A DNA stretch of 64,000 nucleotides from CAIXSC01 sp046349915 (GTDB lineage Bacteria; Planctomycetota; Planctomycetia; Pirellulales; Pirellulaceae). Position numbers and translations under genes: made by a program. The notes beneath the pieces are model-generated. The model was not told the DNA's origin. It searched no databases and worked only from the letters and a program-made list of their open reading frames with translations. The stretch lies in contig JAXMBL010000003.1 in assembly GCA_046349915.1 (NCBI GenBank), forward strand, positions 682,001 through 746,000, given 5' to 3'. Positions 1 to 8,643 of this stretch are shown here, in pieces (the first letter of the stretch is position 1; each line of letters starts with the position of its first letter).

Positions 1-290
1 CATTCCAGTGGGTCGTGATGCAGCGAGTGGGCTTGGACTGGCGCCAAGTCTTCGCCCCTCAAGGACGCCTGTGGCGCGCGGCGATCCTCATGGGATTGGG
101 AGTGTGGGCCTTTCAACTCGGAATGAACTCGCTGGAATTCTGGCGCGACGCCGCGGCCATCATAAGGCTGGTAGTCCTGGTGGTTCTGGGCGCCGCTCTC
201 TACTCGGCACTCGTCAGGAACGAACTGCGCCAGTGTTTTGCGGTTGGAACCTCAAGAAGCAGTTCGTCGGCTGACTTCTCTCGAGGCTGA
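1..290 (+). CDS. C-terminal end of a membrane protein (possible MurJ/MviN-like flippase), cut by window start
   Basis: The reading frame is open from the first bases of the window to a TGA at 288-290, so only the last ~95 residues are visible. They hold two hydrophobic segments (around GRLWRAAILMGLGVWAF and AAAIIRLVVLVVLGAALYSA) joined by a short polar loop, and end in a Ser-rich polar tail. This looks like the last two transmembrane helices of a polytopic transporter. The pattern resembles the C-terminus of MurJ/MviN lipid II flippases, but that is a guess from general character without a diagnostic motif. The in-frame GTG and ATG near 15-20 are probably internal codons. Confidence 0.45.
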   Translation, partial: FQWVVMQRVGLDWRQVFAPQGRLWRAAILMGLGVWAFQLGMNSLEFWRDAAAIIRLVVLVVLGAALYSALVRNELRQCFAVGTSRSSSSADFSRG

Positions 291-363
291 GTTGTGACCG
301 GTTGCTTGGCATGGCGACAAGCGGGACAATCCTTTGTCCCAATCATCCCGCGAGGAGTTTGCC

Positions 364-2484
364 ATGTCAGCTTGCGCCGGTCGCCCGTGCGACTTTCCGT
401 GGAGCCGCGTTTTGCGCAGTTTTGCTCGACGCCTTACAGCGACCGTGCTGCTTGCGAGTGTTTTGATCGGGGGTTTAGGCGGGGTTGCGCCGCATGCAGC
501 TTGGGCGGCCGAGCCGGCGCCCGAGTCGATGTTCTTGGCGTTTGTGCGCGAAGAAGCAAGTAAGTTGCGCGCGGCGGATCAGCCTCCGAAGACTCGAGAA
601 GAATGGGAAACTCGCCGCGTCAAGCTGCGTCAATCGCTGACCGAAGCGTGGGGGGAGTTTCCCAAAGATCCGTGTCCGTTAGAGCCGCGAGTTATTGGGA
701 CGACAAAGTACGCTGGTTATCGCATCGAGCGGCTGGTGTTTCAGACGCTGCCGGGAATCTGGATGACGGCTAACGCTTATGTGCCGGATGGCGAAGGCAA
801 GATGCCGGCGGTGTTGTGCGTTCATGGGCACTGGCGTTTAGCTAAACAAGAGCCCGTAGTGCAGGCTCGCTGCATCGGACTCGCTCGCTTGGGATTCTTC
901 GTGCTGGTGGTTGATGCGTTTGGGGCAGGGGAGCGAGCGACCGGCAAGGCTTTGGGCGAGTACCATGGCGAAATGGCAGGCGCGACTCTCTTCCCCAGCG
1001 GACTTACCTTGTCGGGCGTGCAGTTGTATGAGAATCGACGAGCGGTCGACTATTTGCAATCGCGAGCCGAAGTGGACTCCGAGCGAATTGCCGTGACGGG
1101 GGCCAGCGGCGGCGGCAATCAGTCGATGTATGCGGGGACGTTTGACGAGCGAATCAAGGCGGCGATCCCCGTTTGTTCCGTGGGAAACTATCAGGCCTAT
1201 TTGGGCGCGGCCTGCTGTATGTGTGAAGTCGTGCCAGGCGCGCTGCGTTTCACCGAGGAGGGAGAATTGCTCGGGTTGGCGGCGCCGCGAGCACTGATGG
1301 TGATCAATGCCACGGGCGACGCCCGCCAGTTTTCCGTCGCGGAGGCTCGCAAGTCGCTGGCCCGAGCCGCCGACATTTTCAAACTGTACGATCGATCCGA
1401 CTCGGTGCGGCATACGATCATCGAGTCGGGGCATGACTATAACCAACCGATGCGCGAAGCCATGTATGGCTGGGTGCGTCGGCATTTGGCGGGAACTGGC
1501 GATGATTCGCCATTCGCCGAGTCGCCGATCAAGACGGAAGATCCGGAAAGCCTCCGCTGTTTTCCTGGCGACTCACGGCCCGACGACTATGTGACTTTGC
1601 CGCAGTTCGCTGGCGCGGAATCGCGACGAATTCTGAAGGCTCTGCGTGCGGCGCAGTCGGTTGACGAGTGGCGGGAGATGCGCAAGCTGCGCGTGGAAAC
1701 GTTACGCGAGCGAGTGCTGGGAGGATTCCCCGCGGAGACTCCGTTGCAACTGGCCGCGGATGCGCCTGTCGAGGGGCGCACGGTGTTGCATTACACCTCT
1801 GAGCCGGGGGTGCGACTGAATGCTCTTCTCGCGCGAACGACGACGGCGAAGCGATTGGCCGTATTGATCGCGGCGGAACTGCCAGCGAATACGGCTGCGA
1901 GCGAGTTGGCGGAGAAGCTGCGTGCGGCTGGGTGGAATCTCTACATTCCCGAGCTACGAGCCACGGGTCGGACGGCGGTTCCTGGAGACACGATTGGCCG
2001 CGCGCCTGATCATAATTCGGCGGAGTGGTCGCTCTGGATTGGACGACCTCTGTTGGGGCAGTGGGCTTGGGACGTGAAGCGATCGCTGGATGCGTTGTCC
2101 GCGCATGACTCGGCGGCGGTCGAGCAGGTTGCCTTGATCGGCATTGGCCCGCTGGGCCCCGTATCGCTGGTAGCCTCTTCGGCGGCGAAAGTGCGAGCGA
2201 AGCAAGTTGCGTGCGTTGATTCGCTGATAACTTATGTGACCGACCGACCCTATCAGCGGCAACGCTTGGGCATCATGGCGCCAGGCATTCTGCGACACGT
2301 CGGCGATATTGCTCATCTGTCGACGCTAGTCGACGCCGAGCGAGTGGTGTTTGCGGGCGGCGTGGAGCCGGATGGTCGCACCGCTCATCCCGATTCGATC
2401 CGCCTCGCGTTCTCTCCCGTCGCGCACAGCGGCGCCCCCAAATTCATCGAGTCGTCAGAACTGGTCGCCGAATTGGGACGCTAG
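364..2484 (+). CDS. secreted alpha/beta hydrolase (acetyl-xylan-esterase/dienelactone-hydrolase-like)
   Basis: A 706-residue exported hydrolase. I chose the ATG at 364 because GAGGAG lies seven bases upstream; a frame-extending start at 334 lacks this. Residues 1-48 form a signal peptide (Arg-rich start, hydrophobic TVLLASVLIGGLGG, cleavage near AWAA). The first half is an alpha/beta hydrolase: nucleophile elbow GASGGG with Ser248, Asp319 in NATGD, and His357 in ESGHDY form a plausible catalytic triad. The second half (about 400-706) looks like a diverged hydrolase-like domain without a clear nucleophile motif. Such proteins are common in planctomycetes and are usually assigned to carbohydrate-ester or peptide cleavage. 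The substrate cannot be told from sequence. Confidence 0.8.
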   Translation: MSACAGRPCDFPWSRVLRSFARRLTATVLLASVLIGGLGGVAPHAAWAAEPAPESMFLAFVREEASKLRAADQPPKTREEWETRRVKLRQSLTEAWGEFPKDPCPLEPRVIGTTKYAGYRIERLVFQTLPGIWMTANAYVPDGEGKMPAVLCVHGHWRLAKQEPVVQARCIGLARLGFFVLVVDAFGAGERATGKALGEYHGEMAGATLFPSGLTLSGVQLYENRRAVDYLQSRAEVDSERIAVTGASGGGNQSMYAGTFDERIKAAIPVCSVGNYQAYLGAACCMCEVVPGALRFTEEGELLGLAAPRALMVINATGDARQFSVAEARKSLARAADIFKLYDRSDSVRHTIIESGHDYNQPMREAMYGWVRRHLAGTGDDSPFAESPIKTEDPESLRCFPGDSRPDDYVTLPQFAGAESRRILKALRAAQSVDEWREMRKLRVETLRERVLGGFPAETPLQLAADAPVEGRTVLHYTSEPGVRLNALLARTTTAKRLAVLIAAELPANTAASELAEKLRAAGWNLYIPELRATGRTAVPGDTIGRAPDHNSAEWSLWIGRPLLGQWAWDVKRSLDALSAHDSAAVEQVALIGIGPLGPVSLVASSAAKVRAKQVACVDSLITYVTDRPYQRQRLGIMAPGILRHVGDIAHLSTLVDAERVVFAGGVEPDGRTAHPDSIRLAFSPVAHSGAPKFIESSELVAELGR

Positions 2485-2489
2485 CCCCC

Positions 2490-2517
2490 GTAGCGGAACT
2501 CGCAAGAGTTCCGACGG
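2490..2517 (+). repeat. REP-like palindrome, family C (GTAG + GGAACTC/GCAA/GAGTTCC)
   Basis: Six bases after the hydrolase stop lies GTAGC followed by an inverted repeat with 7-bp arms GGAACTC and GAGTTCC around a GCAA loop, then GACGG. The same family occurs twice in the opposite orientation at 53105-53130 and 53150-53175, there with GGAATTC/GAATTCC arms. The compensated arm change (C/G to T/A on both sides) indicates that the hairpin, not the primary sequence, is conserved. Confidence 0.7.
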
Positions 2518-2603
2518 TCGCCCAAGAACAACTCCCCCATGGCCTAACCGCGCCGCCGACTGAAGAAGTCTCGAACGCGAAGCTACAGTAACGAAGTCAA
2601 CTA

Positions 2604-2774
2604 ATTGGACAGCGCCAAGTTCGCCGAGTTCACCGGTGTCATCACTCTTGAATGAACTTAGATGGAGTGCCTCGGCCATTTTTCAGAAGCCTAGTTCGGA
2701 CAGTCTGACCCGATGAGTGAGGATTAGTGAAGATCAGTGTTCCCTTTTCTTGGGCGCGGGGCGGGACGAGTTCG
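2604..2774 (+). repeat. dispersed repeat, copy 1 (inverted partner at 8805-9178)
   Basis: This stretch reappears on the opposite strand at 8805-9178. Matching segments are the TTGGACAGCGCCAAGTT start, the block around TCTTGAATGA and TGCCTCGGCCAT, and the block from GATGAGTGAGGAT to GCGGGACGAGTTC. The order is the same in both copies. Copy 2 carries about 160 bp more in the middle and extra bases at its far end. Copy 1 ends right at the 3' end of the DUF1501 gene. No open reading frame in it looks real. Confidence 0.7.
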
Positions 2775-2777
2775 AAG

Positions 2778-4223
2778 CTAAGCCAGAATCTCCTCGACCA
2801 CTCGCGCTTTTTGGCCATCGACTAGCGACAACTCTTGGACGTTGCGAGTGAAGGTGAGCTTTTGGTGGTCGAGTCCGAACAGATGGAGCAGGGTGGCGTG
2901 GTAGTCGCTGTGAGTGACCACATCCTTGATGGCTCGATGTCCCCACTCGTCGGTTTCTCCATGAATGTGGCCGCCTTTGACGCCGCCGCCCGCCAGCCAC
3001 ATGCTGAATCCGTAGGTGTTGTGATCGCGACCGACTTTGTCGGGGCCCGTATCGTTTTGGATGACAGGCAATCGTCCCATTTCGCCGCCCCAATGCACGA
3101 GTGTTGAATCGAGTAGCCCTCGCTGTTTGAGATCTTTGACGAGCGCCGCCGAGGGCTTGTCCGTCTTCTTGCAAGCGGCGGGGAGAGCCGTGCGGAGGGA
3201 GCCATGATGGTCCCAAAACTGATATCGCGTATAGAGCTGCACGAATCGCACGCCTCGTTCGACGAGTCGGCGAGCGATCAGGCAGCGAGTGCCATAGTCG
3301 CGAGTGGCTGGTTCATCGATCCCATACAGTTTCAAGGTTGCTTCGGTTTCTTGGCTGATATCCACCGCTTCTTTCGCGGCCGATTGCATGCGAGCGGCGA
3401 GTTCGTAGCTGGCGATGCGAGCCTCCAGATCCAACTCGCCCGGTCTCTGAGCCAGATGTTCCTTGTTTAAGTCGGCGAGATATCCCAGCAGTTGTTCCTG
3501 CGGTTTACCTCGATGCAGCGCCGCTGGATCCAAATTGAGAATGCGTGGCTCTCGAGGTCGCACGACGGTTCCTTGGAACAGCGATGGCAGCCAACCATTC
3601 GCCCAATTCTGCACTCCCAGCACCGGCAGGCCGTCGGGGTCGGTCAGGACCACGAACGCCGGCAAGTTCTGACTCTCCGTTCCCAATCCGTAGGTCATCC
3701 AGCTGCCGAGCGAAGGACGGTACGAAATAGGACGACCCGTATTCAACGCGTCGATTGATTGACCGTGATTGTTGACCCCGGTGTACATGGAGCGAATGAG
3801 CGTGACGTCGTCCGCGATCTCGCCCAAGTGCGGCAGCAACTCGGACAATTCCATGCCGCATTCGCCATGCCGACTGAACTTCCAGGGGCAGCCCAAGATA
3901 CGAGCGCTCGCCTCGGCGGCATTGTCGTACTTGATCTCGCCTTGAAACTTCTCGAGATGATGTTTGTTCAGCAAGGGCTTCGGGTCGCACAGGTCGACCG
4001 CGCTCGGCCCCCCCTGCATGAACAGGGAGATCATCGCCTTGGCTTTCGGCGCGTAGTGCGGCGCCTTGGGCAAGAGATCGAACTTGCGCGGCGCCAGCTC
4101 GGGCCGAGGCGGCGCGGCGGACAACGACTGTTCGCGCTGGAGCCACGCGAGTGCGACGGCGCCGACGCCAAAGGTTGCGTTTCGCAGGAGTTCACGTCGA
4201 GTGGTGAAGCGTGGGGTAATCAT
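2778..4223 (-). CDS. DUF1501 family protein, Tat-exported
   Basis: A 481-residue DUF1501 protein. This planctomycete-expanded family has an alkaline-phosphatase/sulfatase-like fold and no proven function. I chose the ATG at 4223 because the protein then begins MITPRFTTRRELLRN, a twin-arginine signal with Arg9-Arg10 followed by a hydrophobic stretch. A longer start is the GTG at 4262 that overlaps the TAG of the upstream gene, but it would bury the Tat signal 13 residues deep. Family features include FMQGGPSAVDLCDPKP, RSMYTGVNNHGQSI and the C-terminal GRDHNTYGFSMW and GETDEWGHRA. It follows the PSCyt1/PSD1 gene at 4262-6892 by 38 bp on the same strand. This two-gene arrangement is very common in planctomycetes, and the pair is probably co-transcribed and works together outside the cytoplasmic membrane. 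Confidence 0.9.
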   Translation of the reverse strand: MITPRFTTRRELLRNATFGVGAVALAWLQREQSLSAAPPRPELAPRKFDLLPKAPHYAPKAKAMISLFMQGGPSAVDLCDPKPLLNKHHLEKFQGEIKYDNAAEASARILGCPWKFSRHGECGMELSELLPHLGEIADDVTLIRSMYTGVNNHGQSIDALNTGRPISYRPSLGSWMTYGLGTESQNLPAFVVLTDPDGLPVLGVQNWANGWLPSLFQGTVVRPREPRILNLDPAALHRGKPQEQLLGYLADLNKEHLAQRPGELDLEARIASYELAARMQSAAKEAVDISQETEATLKLYGIDEPATRDYGTRCLIARRLVERGVRFVQLYTRYQFWDHHGSLRTALPAACKKTDKPSAALVKDLKQRGLLDSTLVHWGGEMGRLPVIQNDTGPDKVGRDHNTYGFSMWLAGGGVKGGHIHGETDEWGHRAIKDVVTHSDYHATLLHLFGLDHQKLTFTRNVQELSLVDGQKARVVEEILA

Positions 4224-4261
4224 GGGAAATCGCTGGCTAAAGTCACGAATCGAAGATCGCA

Positions 4262-6892
4262 CTAGTCGACATACAGAAACTCATTCGAACTGAGTAGCGC
4301 CTGGCAGAATGCGGCGAGCGCCAGTTGATTGGCGTCGATGGTTTGGTCAGGCTTCTCCTTGGGCTGAGCGGCATAGGCTTCACGCTGAGTCGCCAGGAAC
4401 TGAGAGGTGCGGGCAACTTCCGACGCGATCGGTTCTCGCCCAAACACTCGTTGGAACCCGCGGCGAATACGAGCGGCTTCATCGTCGCCCGTTTCGCGAA
4501 TAATCTGGTCGGCCAGCAAACGAGCTTGTTCGAGAATGAAGTCGCTGTTCATCAGCAGCAGGGATTGCGGCGCGACAGTCGATTGCGACCGAGCCGTGCA
4601 ATTCGGTTCGAGCGTCGGCAGGTCGAATGTGTCGAGCACTCCGAGCAGGCGAGTGCGTCGCACCTGCACGTAGATGCTGCGACGGTAGTCCTCGCCATGC
4701 ATGGGAATAATGGGGCCCGGTCGATTCTCGCCGTTCTTGTTTTCAATCCCAATGACGATTTGGCCGACATCATCCTCCATGACCGGCACCGGCGGGCCGA
4801 ACGACTTGAGGTTCAGCATGCCGTTCACGGCGATCATGGCATCGCGTACCGATTCGGCGTCGAGTCGACGCACTGGCATACGAGCCCAGAGCAGATTGTC
4901 GGGGTCCGCGGCTTCGGCTTCGGCGATGTGGCGAGATGACTGTTGATAGGCTGTCGACAACATCGCCTCGCGGTGGAATCGTTTCACCGACCACCCCCCC
5001 AGCGGCCCTTCGTCGTTCGCGACGAAGCGGTCGGCGAGCCAATCGAGCAGTTCGGGGTGTGAGGGGCGTGCGCCGAGTTTCCCGAAGTCGCCCGGCGTCG
5101 CCACGATGCCTCGTCCAAAGAGATGCATCCAGAGACGATTCACCAGCACTCGGCCCACAAGAGGATGTTGGCCATTGGTCAAGTGTCGTGCGAAGGCGAG
5201 TCGTCGGCCGGTCGTGGGAAGATTCGGATCTTTATCCAACAACGGAGCGGTGGAGATGACCGTCAGGTCTCCGGGAGGAACAACTTGCTTGGGGTTGTCG
5301 GGATCGCCGCGGTCAAAGAGCGTGGTGGGAGGAACGTGTCCTGGAACTTCGGTCAAGCACGCAATGAAATCCTCAACCGGCTTCGTGGCTCGGACCGCGG
5401 CCACTTTCTCCGCTTCCCGCTTCAGGTCTTCCGCAGCCGCATGGTCGTAGAGATACAACGAGCCCGCGTCGACGTTGACCGCGGGGAACTCCTTGAGCAT
5501 TTGTTGTTGTTCTGGCGTTCGCTTGGCCGGCGGGGTATCGCGAGCGGCTCGCACCAAGTCGCAACGATCGCCAGAAATCTTCGCCAATTCATGGTCGAGA
5601 GTCCGCAGGATGTAGTCGGTCTGCTTGGCTTGTCTGGCGCCTTCGAGTTTCGCTGCTTCCGCTTCGATCGCCACCGCTTGCGTGCGATTCTCGTCGGTGT
5701 AGAGCGAAACGAGCCGCTGTTGCGGCGAACGCCACTTCTTCCAGTCGAGCGCCGGTTCGAAGATCGCTCGCATCCGATAGTAGTCAGTCTGTGGTATCGG
5801 GTCGTAGCGATGATCGTGGCATTGAGCGCAACCGACGGTCATCCCCATCAACGACGTCGATACCACCTTGATCGTCTCGGCCACGACCGCGTTGCCTGAC
5901 TCCTTGGGGGCGACGCCAGACGAAGAGCCATCGGGGACGGTGCGCAAGAAGCCCGTGGCCACCAAGCGTTCGATCGAATCAGCGGCCAAGTTCTTGAGCG
6001 GTTGGGCGACGAGTTCATCGCCCGCCAACTGCTCGACGATCATGCGATCCAGCGGTCGATCCTCGTTAAATGCGCGAATGACGTAATCGCGATACTTGTA
6101 CGAGTAGGGTCGGACCGGATCGGTCTCGGAATAGCCGTCCGAGTCCGCATAGCCGGCGACATCCAGCCAATGACGCCCCCAACGCTCCCCGTAGCGTGGC
6201 GAAGCGAGCCAGCGATCGAGGGCGCGGGCGAACGCGTCGGGGCTGGGGTCCGCCACGAACTCAGACACCTCTTCGGGGCTGGGAGGCAATCCCCATAAAT
6301 CGAACGAGAGGCGGCGCAGCAGTTGAGTGGGAGTGGCGGCGGGGGAGAAGTTGAGTTGGCGGGCGGCGAGTTTTTCGAGCAAGAAGAAGTCGATTGGCGA
6401 GCGAGGTTGAGCGGAGGCGGCAACCACGGGCAGGGGCGTTCGTCGGACAGGCTGAAAAGCCCAGAAGCTTCGCTCAGCTTCGGTAATGTCCGCGACCGTC
6501 GAGACATCCTCAGGTTCGTCTCGCAAGACCGGCGCACCCGCCTTGATCCAGCGTTCCAACAGCGCGATTTCGCTCTCGGACAATTTTCCCTTGGGAGGCA
6601 TTTCCCCGTCCCGTACTCGTTGGAAAAGATAGCTTTCCGCCGGTTTTCCTGGGACGATGGCCGCTCCCGACTCGCCGCCCGCGACGGCTAACCGCCGCAG
6701 ACGCAAATCGAGCTTCCCCTCGCGTTTTCCCGCTTCTCCGTGACAATGGAAGCAGTGCGCTTTCAGAAGCGGTCGAATGTGCTCTTCGAACGTCAACCGT
6801 TCGTCCGCTGGCGTGATTCGCGGCGCGACTAGCGACAACGCCGCGATCGCGAGGAAGAAGATGCGAACAAACACACGAAATCGATCCGACAT
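4262..6892 (-). CDS. PSCyt1-DUF1549-DUF1553 protein (planctomycete cytochrome c domain protein)
   Basis: An 876-residue exported protein. It has an N-terminal signal (hydrophobic FVRIFFLAIAALSLVAP), then a PSCyt1 haem domain with the CxxCH site C47-F-H-C50-H51 and the conserved GEMPPKG motif. DUF1549 (PSCyt2, about 165-375) follows and contains a second Cys-rich motif, CAQCHDHRYDP. DUF1553 (PSD1, about 570-850) has HPLVGRVLVNRLWMHLFG and a C-terminal LLSSNEFLYVD. GGAGGA lies 11 bases before the ATG at 6892. The gene is divergent from the halogenase-like gene and is followed by a DUF1501 gene. These proteins are thought to be periplasmic redox or polymer-degradation proteins, but no member has an established reaction. 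Haem binding at the first motif is likely. Confidence 0.92.
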   Translation of the reverse strand: MSDRFRVFVRIFFLAIAALSLVAPRITPADERLTFEEHIRPLLKAHCFHCHGEAGKREGKLDLRLRRLAVAGGESGAAIVPGKPAESYLFQRVRDGEMPPKGKLSESEIALLERWIKAGAPVLRDEPEDVSTVADITEAERSFWAFQPVRRTPLPVVAASAQPRSPIDFFLLEKLAARQLNFSPAATPTQLLRRLSFDLWGLPPSPEEVSEFVADPSPDAFARALDRWLASPRYGERWGRHWLDVAGYADSDGYSETDPVRPYSYKYRDYVIRAFNEDRPLDRMIVEQLAGDELVAQPLKNLAADSIERLVATGFLRTVPDGSSSGVAPKESGNAVVAETIKVVSTSLMGMTVGCAQCHDHRYDPIPQTDYYRMRAIFEPALDWKKWRSPQQRLVSLYTDENRTQAVAIEAEAAKLEGARQAKQTDYILRTLDHELAKISGDRCDLVRAARDTPPAKRTPEQQQMLKEFPAVNVDAGSLYLYDHAAAEDLKREAEKVAAVRATKPVEDFIACLTEVPGHVPPTTLFDRGDPDNPKQVVPPGDLTVISTAPLLDKDPNLPTTGRRLAFARHLTNGQHPLVGRVLVNRLWMHLFGRGIVATPGDFGKLGARPSHPELLDWLADRFVANDEGPLGGWSVKRFHREAMLSTAYQQSSRHIAEAEAADPDNLLWARMPVRRLDAESVRDAMIAVNGMLNLKSFGPPVPVMEDDVGQIVIGIENKNGENRPGPIIPMHGEDYRRSIYVQVRRTRLLGVLDTFDLPTLEPNCTARSQSTVAPQSLLLMNSDFILEQARLLADQIIRETGDDEAARIRRGFQRVFGREPIASEVARTSQFLATQREAYAAQPKEKPDQTIDANQLALAAFCQALLSSNEFLYVD

Positions 6893-6992
6893 AGGGGGGA
6901 CTCCTCCGGCAGGAGTTTTCGGTAAGGCAGGTTCCCATCAGCATGGCTGATCGAACGACCCAGGGCAAGAGCGAAGCGGCGAGGAGTAAGGG

Positions 6993-8501
6993 ATGGAATC
7001 AGTGAAGGTAGAGATTCTGATCTTGGGAGCGGGTTTTGCGGGGAGTCTGACGGCGCTCGGTTGCCGCCGACTCGGTCGGGATGTGATGGTCCTCGACCGA
7101 GCCAAGCACCCGCGATTTGCGATTGGCGAGTCGTCGACGCCGGTCGCCAACCGCGTTCTCCACGATTTGGCGGTTCGCTACGATTTGCCTCGACTCTTGC
7201 CACTCGTCAAATACGGCCCCTGGCGACGAACTTACCCCGAGATCGGCCTGGGGCTTAAGCGGGGCTTCAGTTACTTCAAGCACCATCCGGGGCGAGCGTT
7301 CGCTCCTCATCCTGCCCACGAGAATGAGCTCTTGGTCGCCGCCAGTTCGGACGACGAGACCAGCGACACTCAATGGGTGCGCGCCGATGTCGACCAATTC
7401 CTCGCTCGCGAGGCCCAAGGCGAAGGAGTTCCCGTTTGGGAAGAGGCTACCGTTGAATCGTGCGAACCGCTGCTGGGCGGTGGTTGGCGGCTTCGCGGAC
7501 GACGCTTATCCGAGCCTTTCGAAATCGAGACGCAGTTTCTTGTCGACGGGACCGGCGAGGCGACATTGCTGGGCCGTTCGCTCGGTATTCCTTCGATGGT
7601 GAATTCGTTGCAAACTCGTTCCCGTTCGCTCTTCTCGCATTTTCGCCACGTCGCCTCGTGGACTCAGTGGCTAAGAAGCCACGATGCAGCCGTGCAGGAT
7701 CATCCGTTCGACGGGGACGACGCAGCTCAGCATATGCTGCTGGATGGCGCCTGGATGTGGGTGCTGCGTTTTGACACGGGAGTCGCCAGCATTGGGTTGG
7801 CGATCGATGAGGTGCGCCATCCCTTGGACGAATCGTTGTCGCCTGAGGATGAGTGGCGACAGTGGTTGCGGCGTTATCCATCCGTTGGCGAACTGCTGAG
7901 CGACGCCGAGATCGTTGCGCCGCCGGGACGCATGGTGCGAACAGGGAGGATTCAACGATGCATGGCGCAAGCCGCGGGCGAGCATTGGGTCGCGTTGCCG
8001 CATACCGCGGGCTTCATTGATCCGCTCCACAGCACCGGCATCGCCCATTCGCTGTGCGGCGTCGAACGCTTGCTCGCCGCGATCGGCGACAGCTGGGGGA
8101 CTCATGAGTTTCCCACGCGATTGACAGCCTATGGTCAGTCGGTGTTGCGCGAAGTGCGATTGATCGACTTGCTGGTGGCGGGTTGCTATCGATGTTTAGG
8201 TCGGTTTCGACTGTTCGTGGCCTGGTCGATGCTCTATTTCGCGGCGGCAACGACGTACGAGCTACGACGGGCAAGCGACGGATACGATCCGCGGCACGAG
8301 TTTCTCAACGCTTCGGACGCCAAGTTGGTGGGAATCGTGGCACAACTGTTCGACGAATTGCAACGAGTGTCGTCAACGGCGGACGATGAACAAGCGTTTG
8401 TCGCCAGAGTCGCTCGCTTGCTTGAGCCTTACAATCACGTAGGCTTGTTTGATCCAGCGGCTCGCAATATGTATCGCCATACGGCCGCTCCGGAACTGTA
8501 A
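6993..8501 (+). CDS. FAD-dependent oxidoreductase of the flavin-dependent halogenase family
   Basis: A 502-residue cytoplasmic flavoprotein with GAGGAG six bases before the ATG. The N-terminal Rossmann motif GAGFAG (12-17) and the GESSTP box (45-50) place it in the tryptophan-halogenase superfamily. Lys89 in GLGLKRGFSYF sits where halogenases carry the catalytic lysine that forms chloramine. The second signature, WxWxIP, is degenerate: WMWVLR (254-259) keeps both Trp but loses Ile-Pro. HTAGFIDPLHSTGI is the usual second FAD-binding motif. It may halogenate, hydroxylate or dehydrogenate a carrier-bound or free aromatic substrate, but no biosynthetic neighbours are present. It is transcribed away from the PSD1 operon; the two starts are 100 bp apart. 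Confidence 0.82.
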   Translation: MESVKVEILILGAGFAGSLTALGCRRLGRDVMVLDRAKHPRFAIGESSTPVANRVLHDLAVRYDLPRLLPLVKYGPWRRTYPEIGLGLKRGFSYFKHHPGRAFAPHPAHENELLVAASSDDETSDTQWVRADVDQFLAREAQGEGVPVWEEATVESCEPLLGGGWRLRGRRLSEPFEIETQFLVDGTGEATLLGRSLGIPSMVNSLQTRSRSLFSHFRHVASWTQWLRSHDAAVQDHPFDGDDAAQHMLLDGAWMWVLRFDTGVASIGLAIDEVRHPLDESLSPEDEWRQWLRRYPSVGELLSDAEIVAPPGRMVRTGRIQRCMAQAAGEHWVALPHTAGFIDPLHSTGIAHSLCGVERLLAAIGDSWGTHEFPTRLTAYGQSVLREVRLIDLLVAGCYRCLGRFRLFVAWSMLYFAAATTYELRRASDGYDPRHEFLNASDAKLVGIVAQLFDELQRVSSTADDEQAFVARVARLLEPYNHVGLFDPAARNMYRHTAAPEL

Positions 8502-8519
8502 GGCCCACATCAAGACCCG

Positions 8520-8643
8520 TGGAGCAGGTTTGCAACCTGCCCGATTCCCAAGGTGGGGCAGGTTTTCAACCTGCCCAAGCCAAGAAGTGGGGCAGGTTTT
8601 CAACCTGCCCGAATCAAGGAGTGGGGTAGGACGTCAACCTGCC
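8520..8643 (+). repeat. array of four REP-like palindromes, family A (GGGCAGGTT/TTC/AACCTGCCC)
   Basis: Four direct copies lie about 34 bp apart, at roughly 8520, 8553, 8587 and 8620. The best copies have perfect 9-nt arms GGGCAGGTT and AACCTGCCC around TTC and are preceded by GTG. The first and fourth copies are degenerate. The array starts about 20 bp after the stop of the halogenase-like gene. Confidence 0.8.

Noticed and set aside
838..1485. Long minus-strand open frame inside the secreted hydrolase gene
   Set aside because: It is an antisense shadow in a GC-rich gene; the plus-strand protein has a signal peptide and catalytic motifs there, while this frame has neither a start signal nor protein-like composition.
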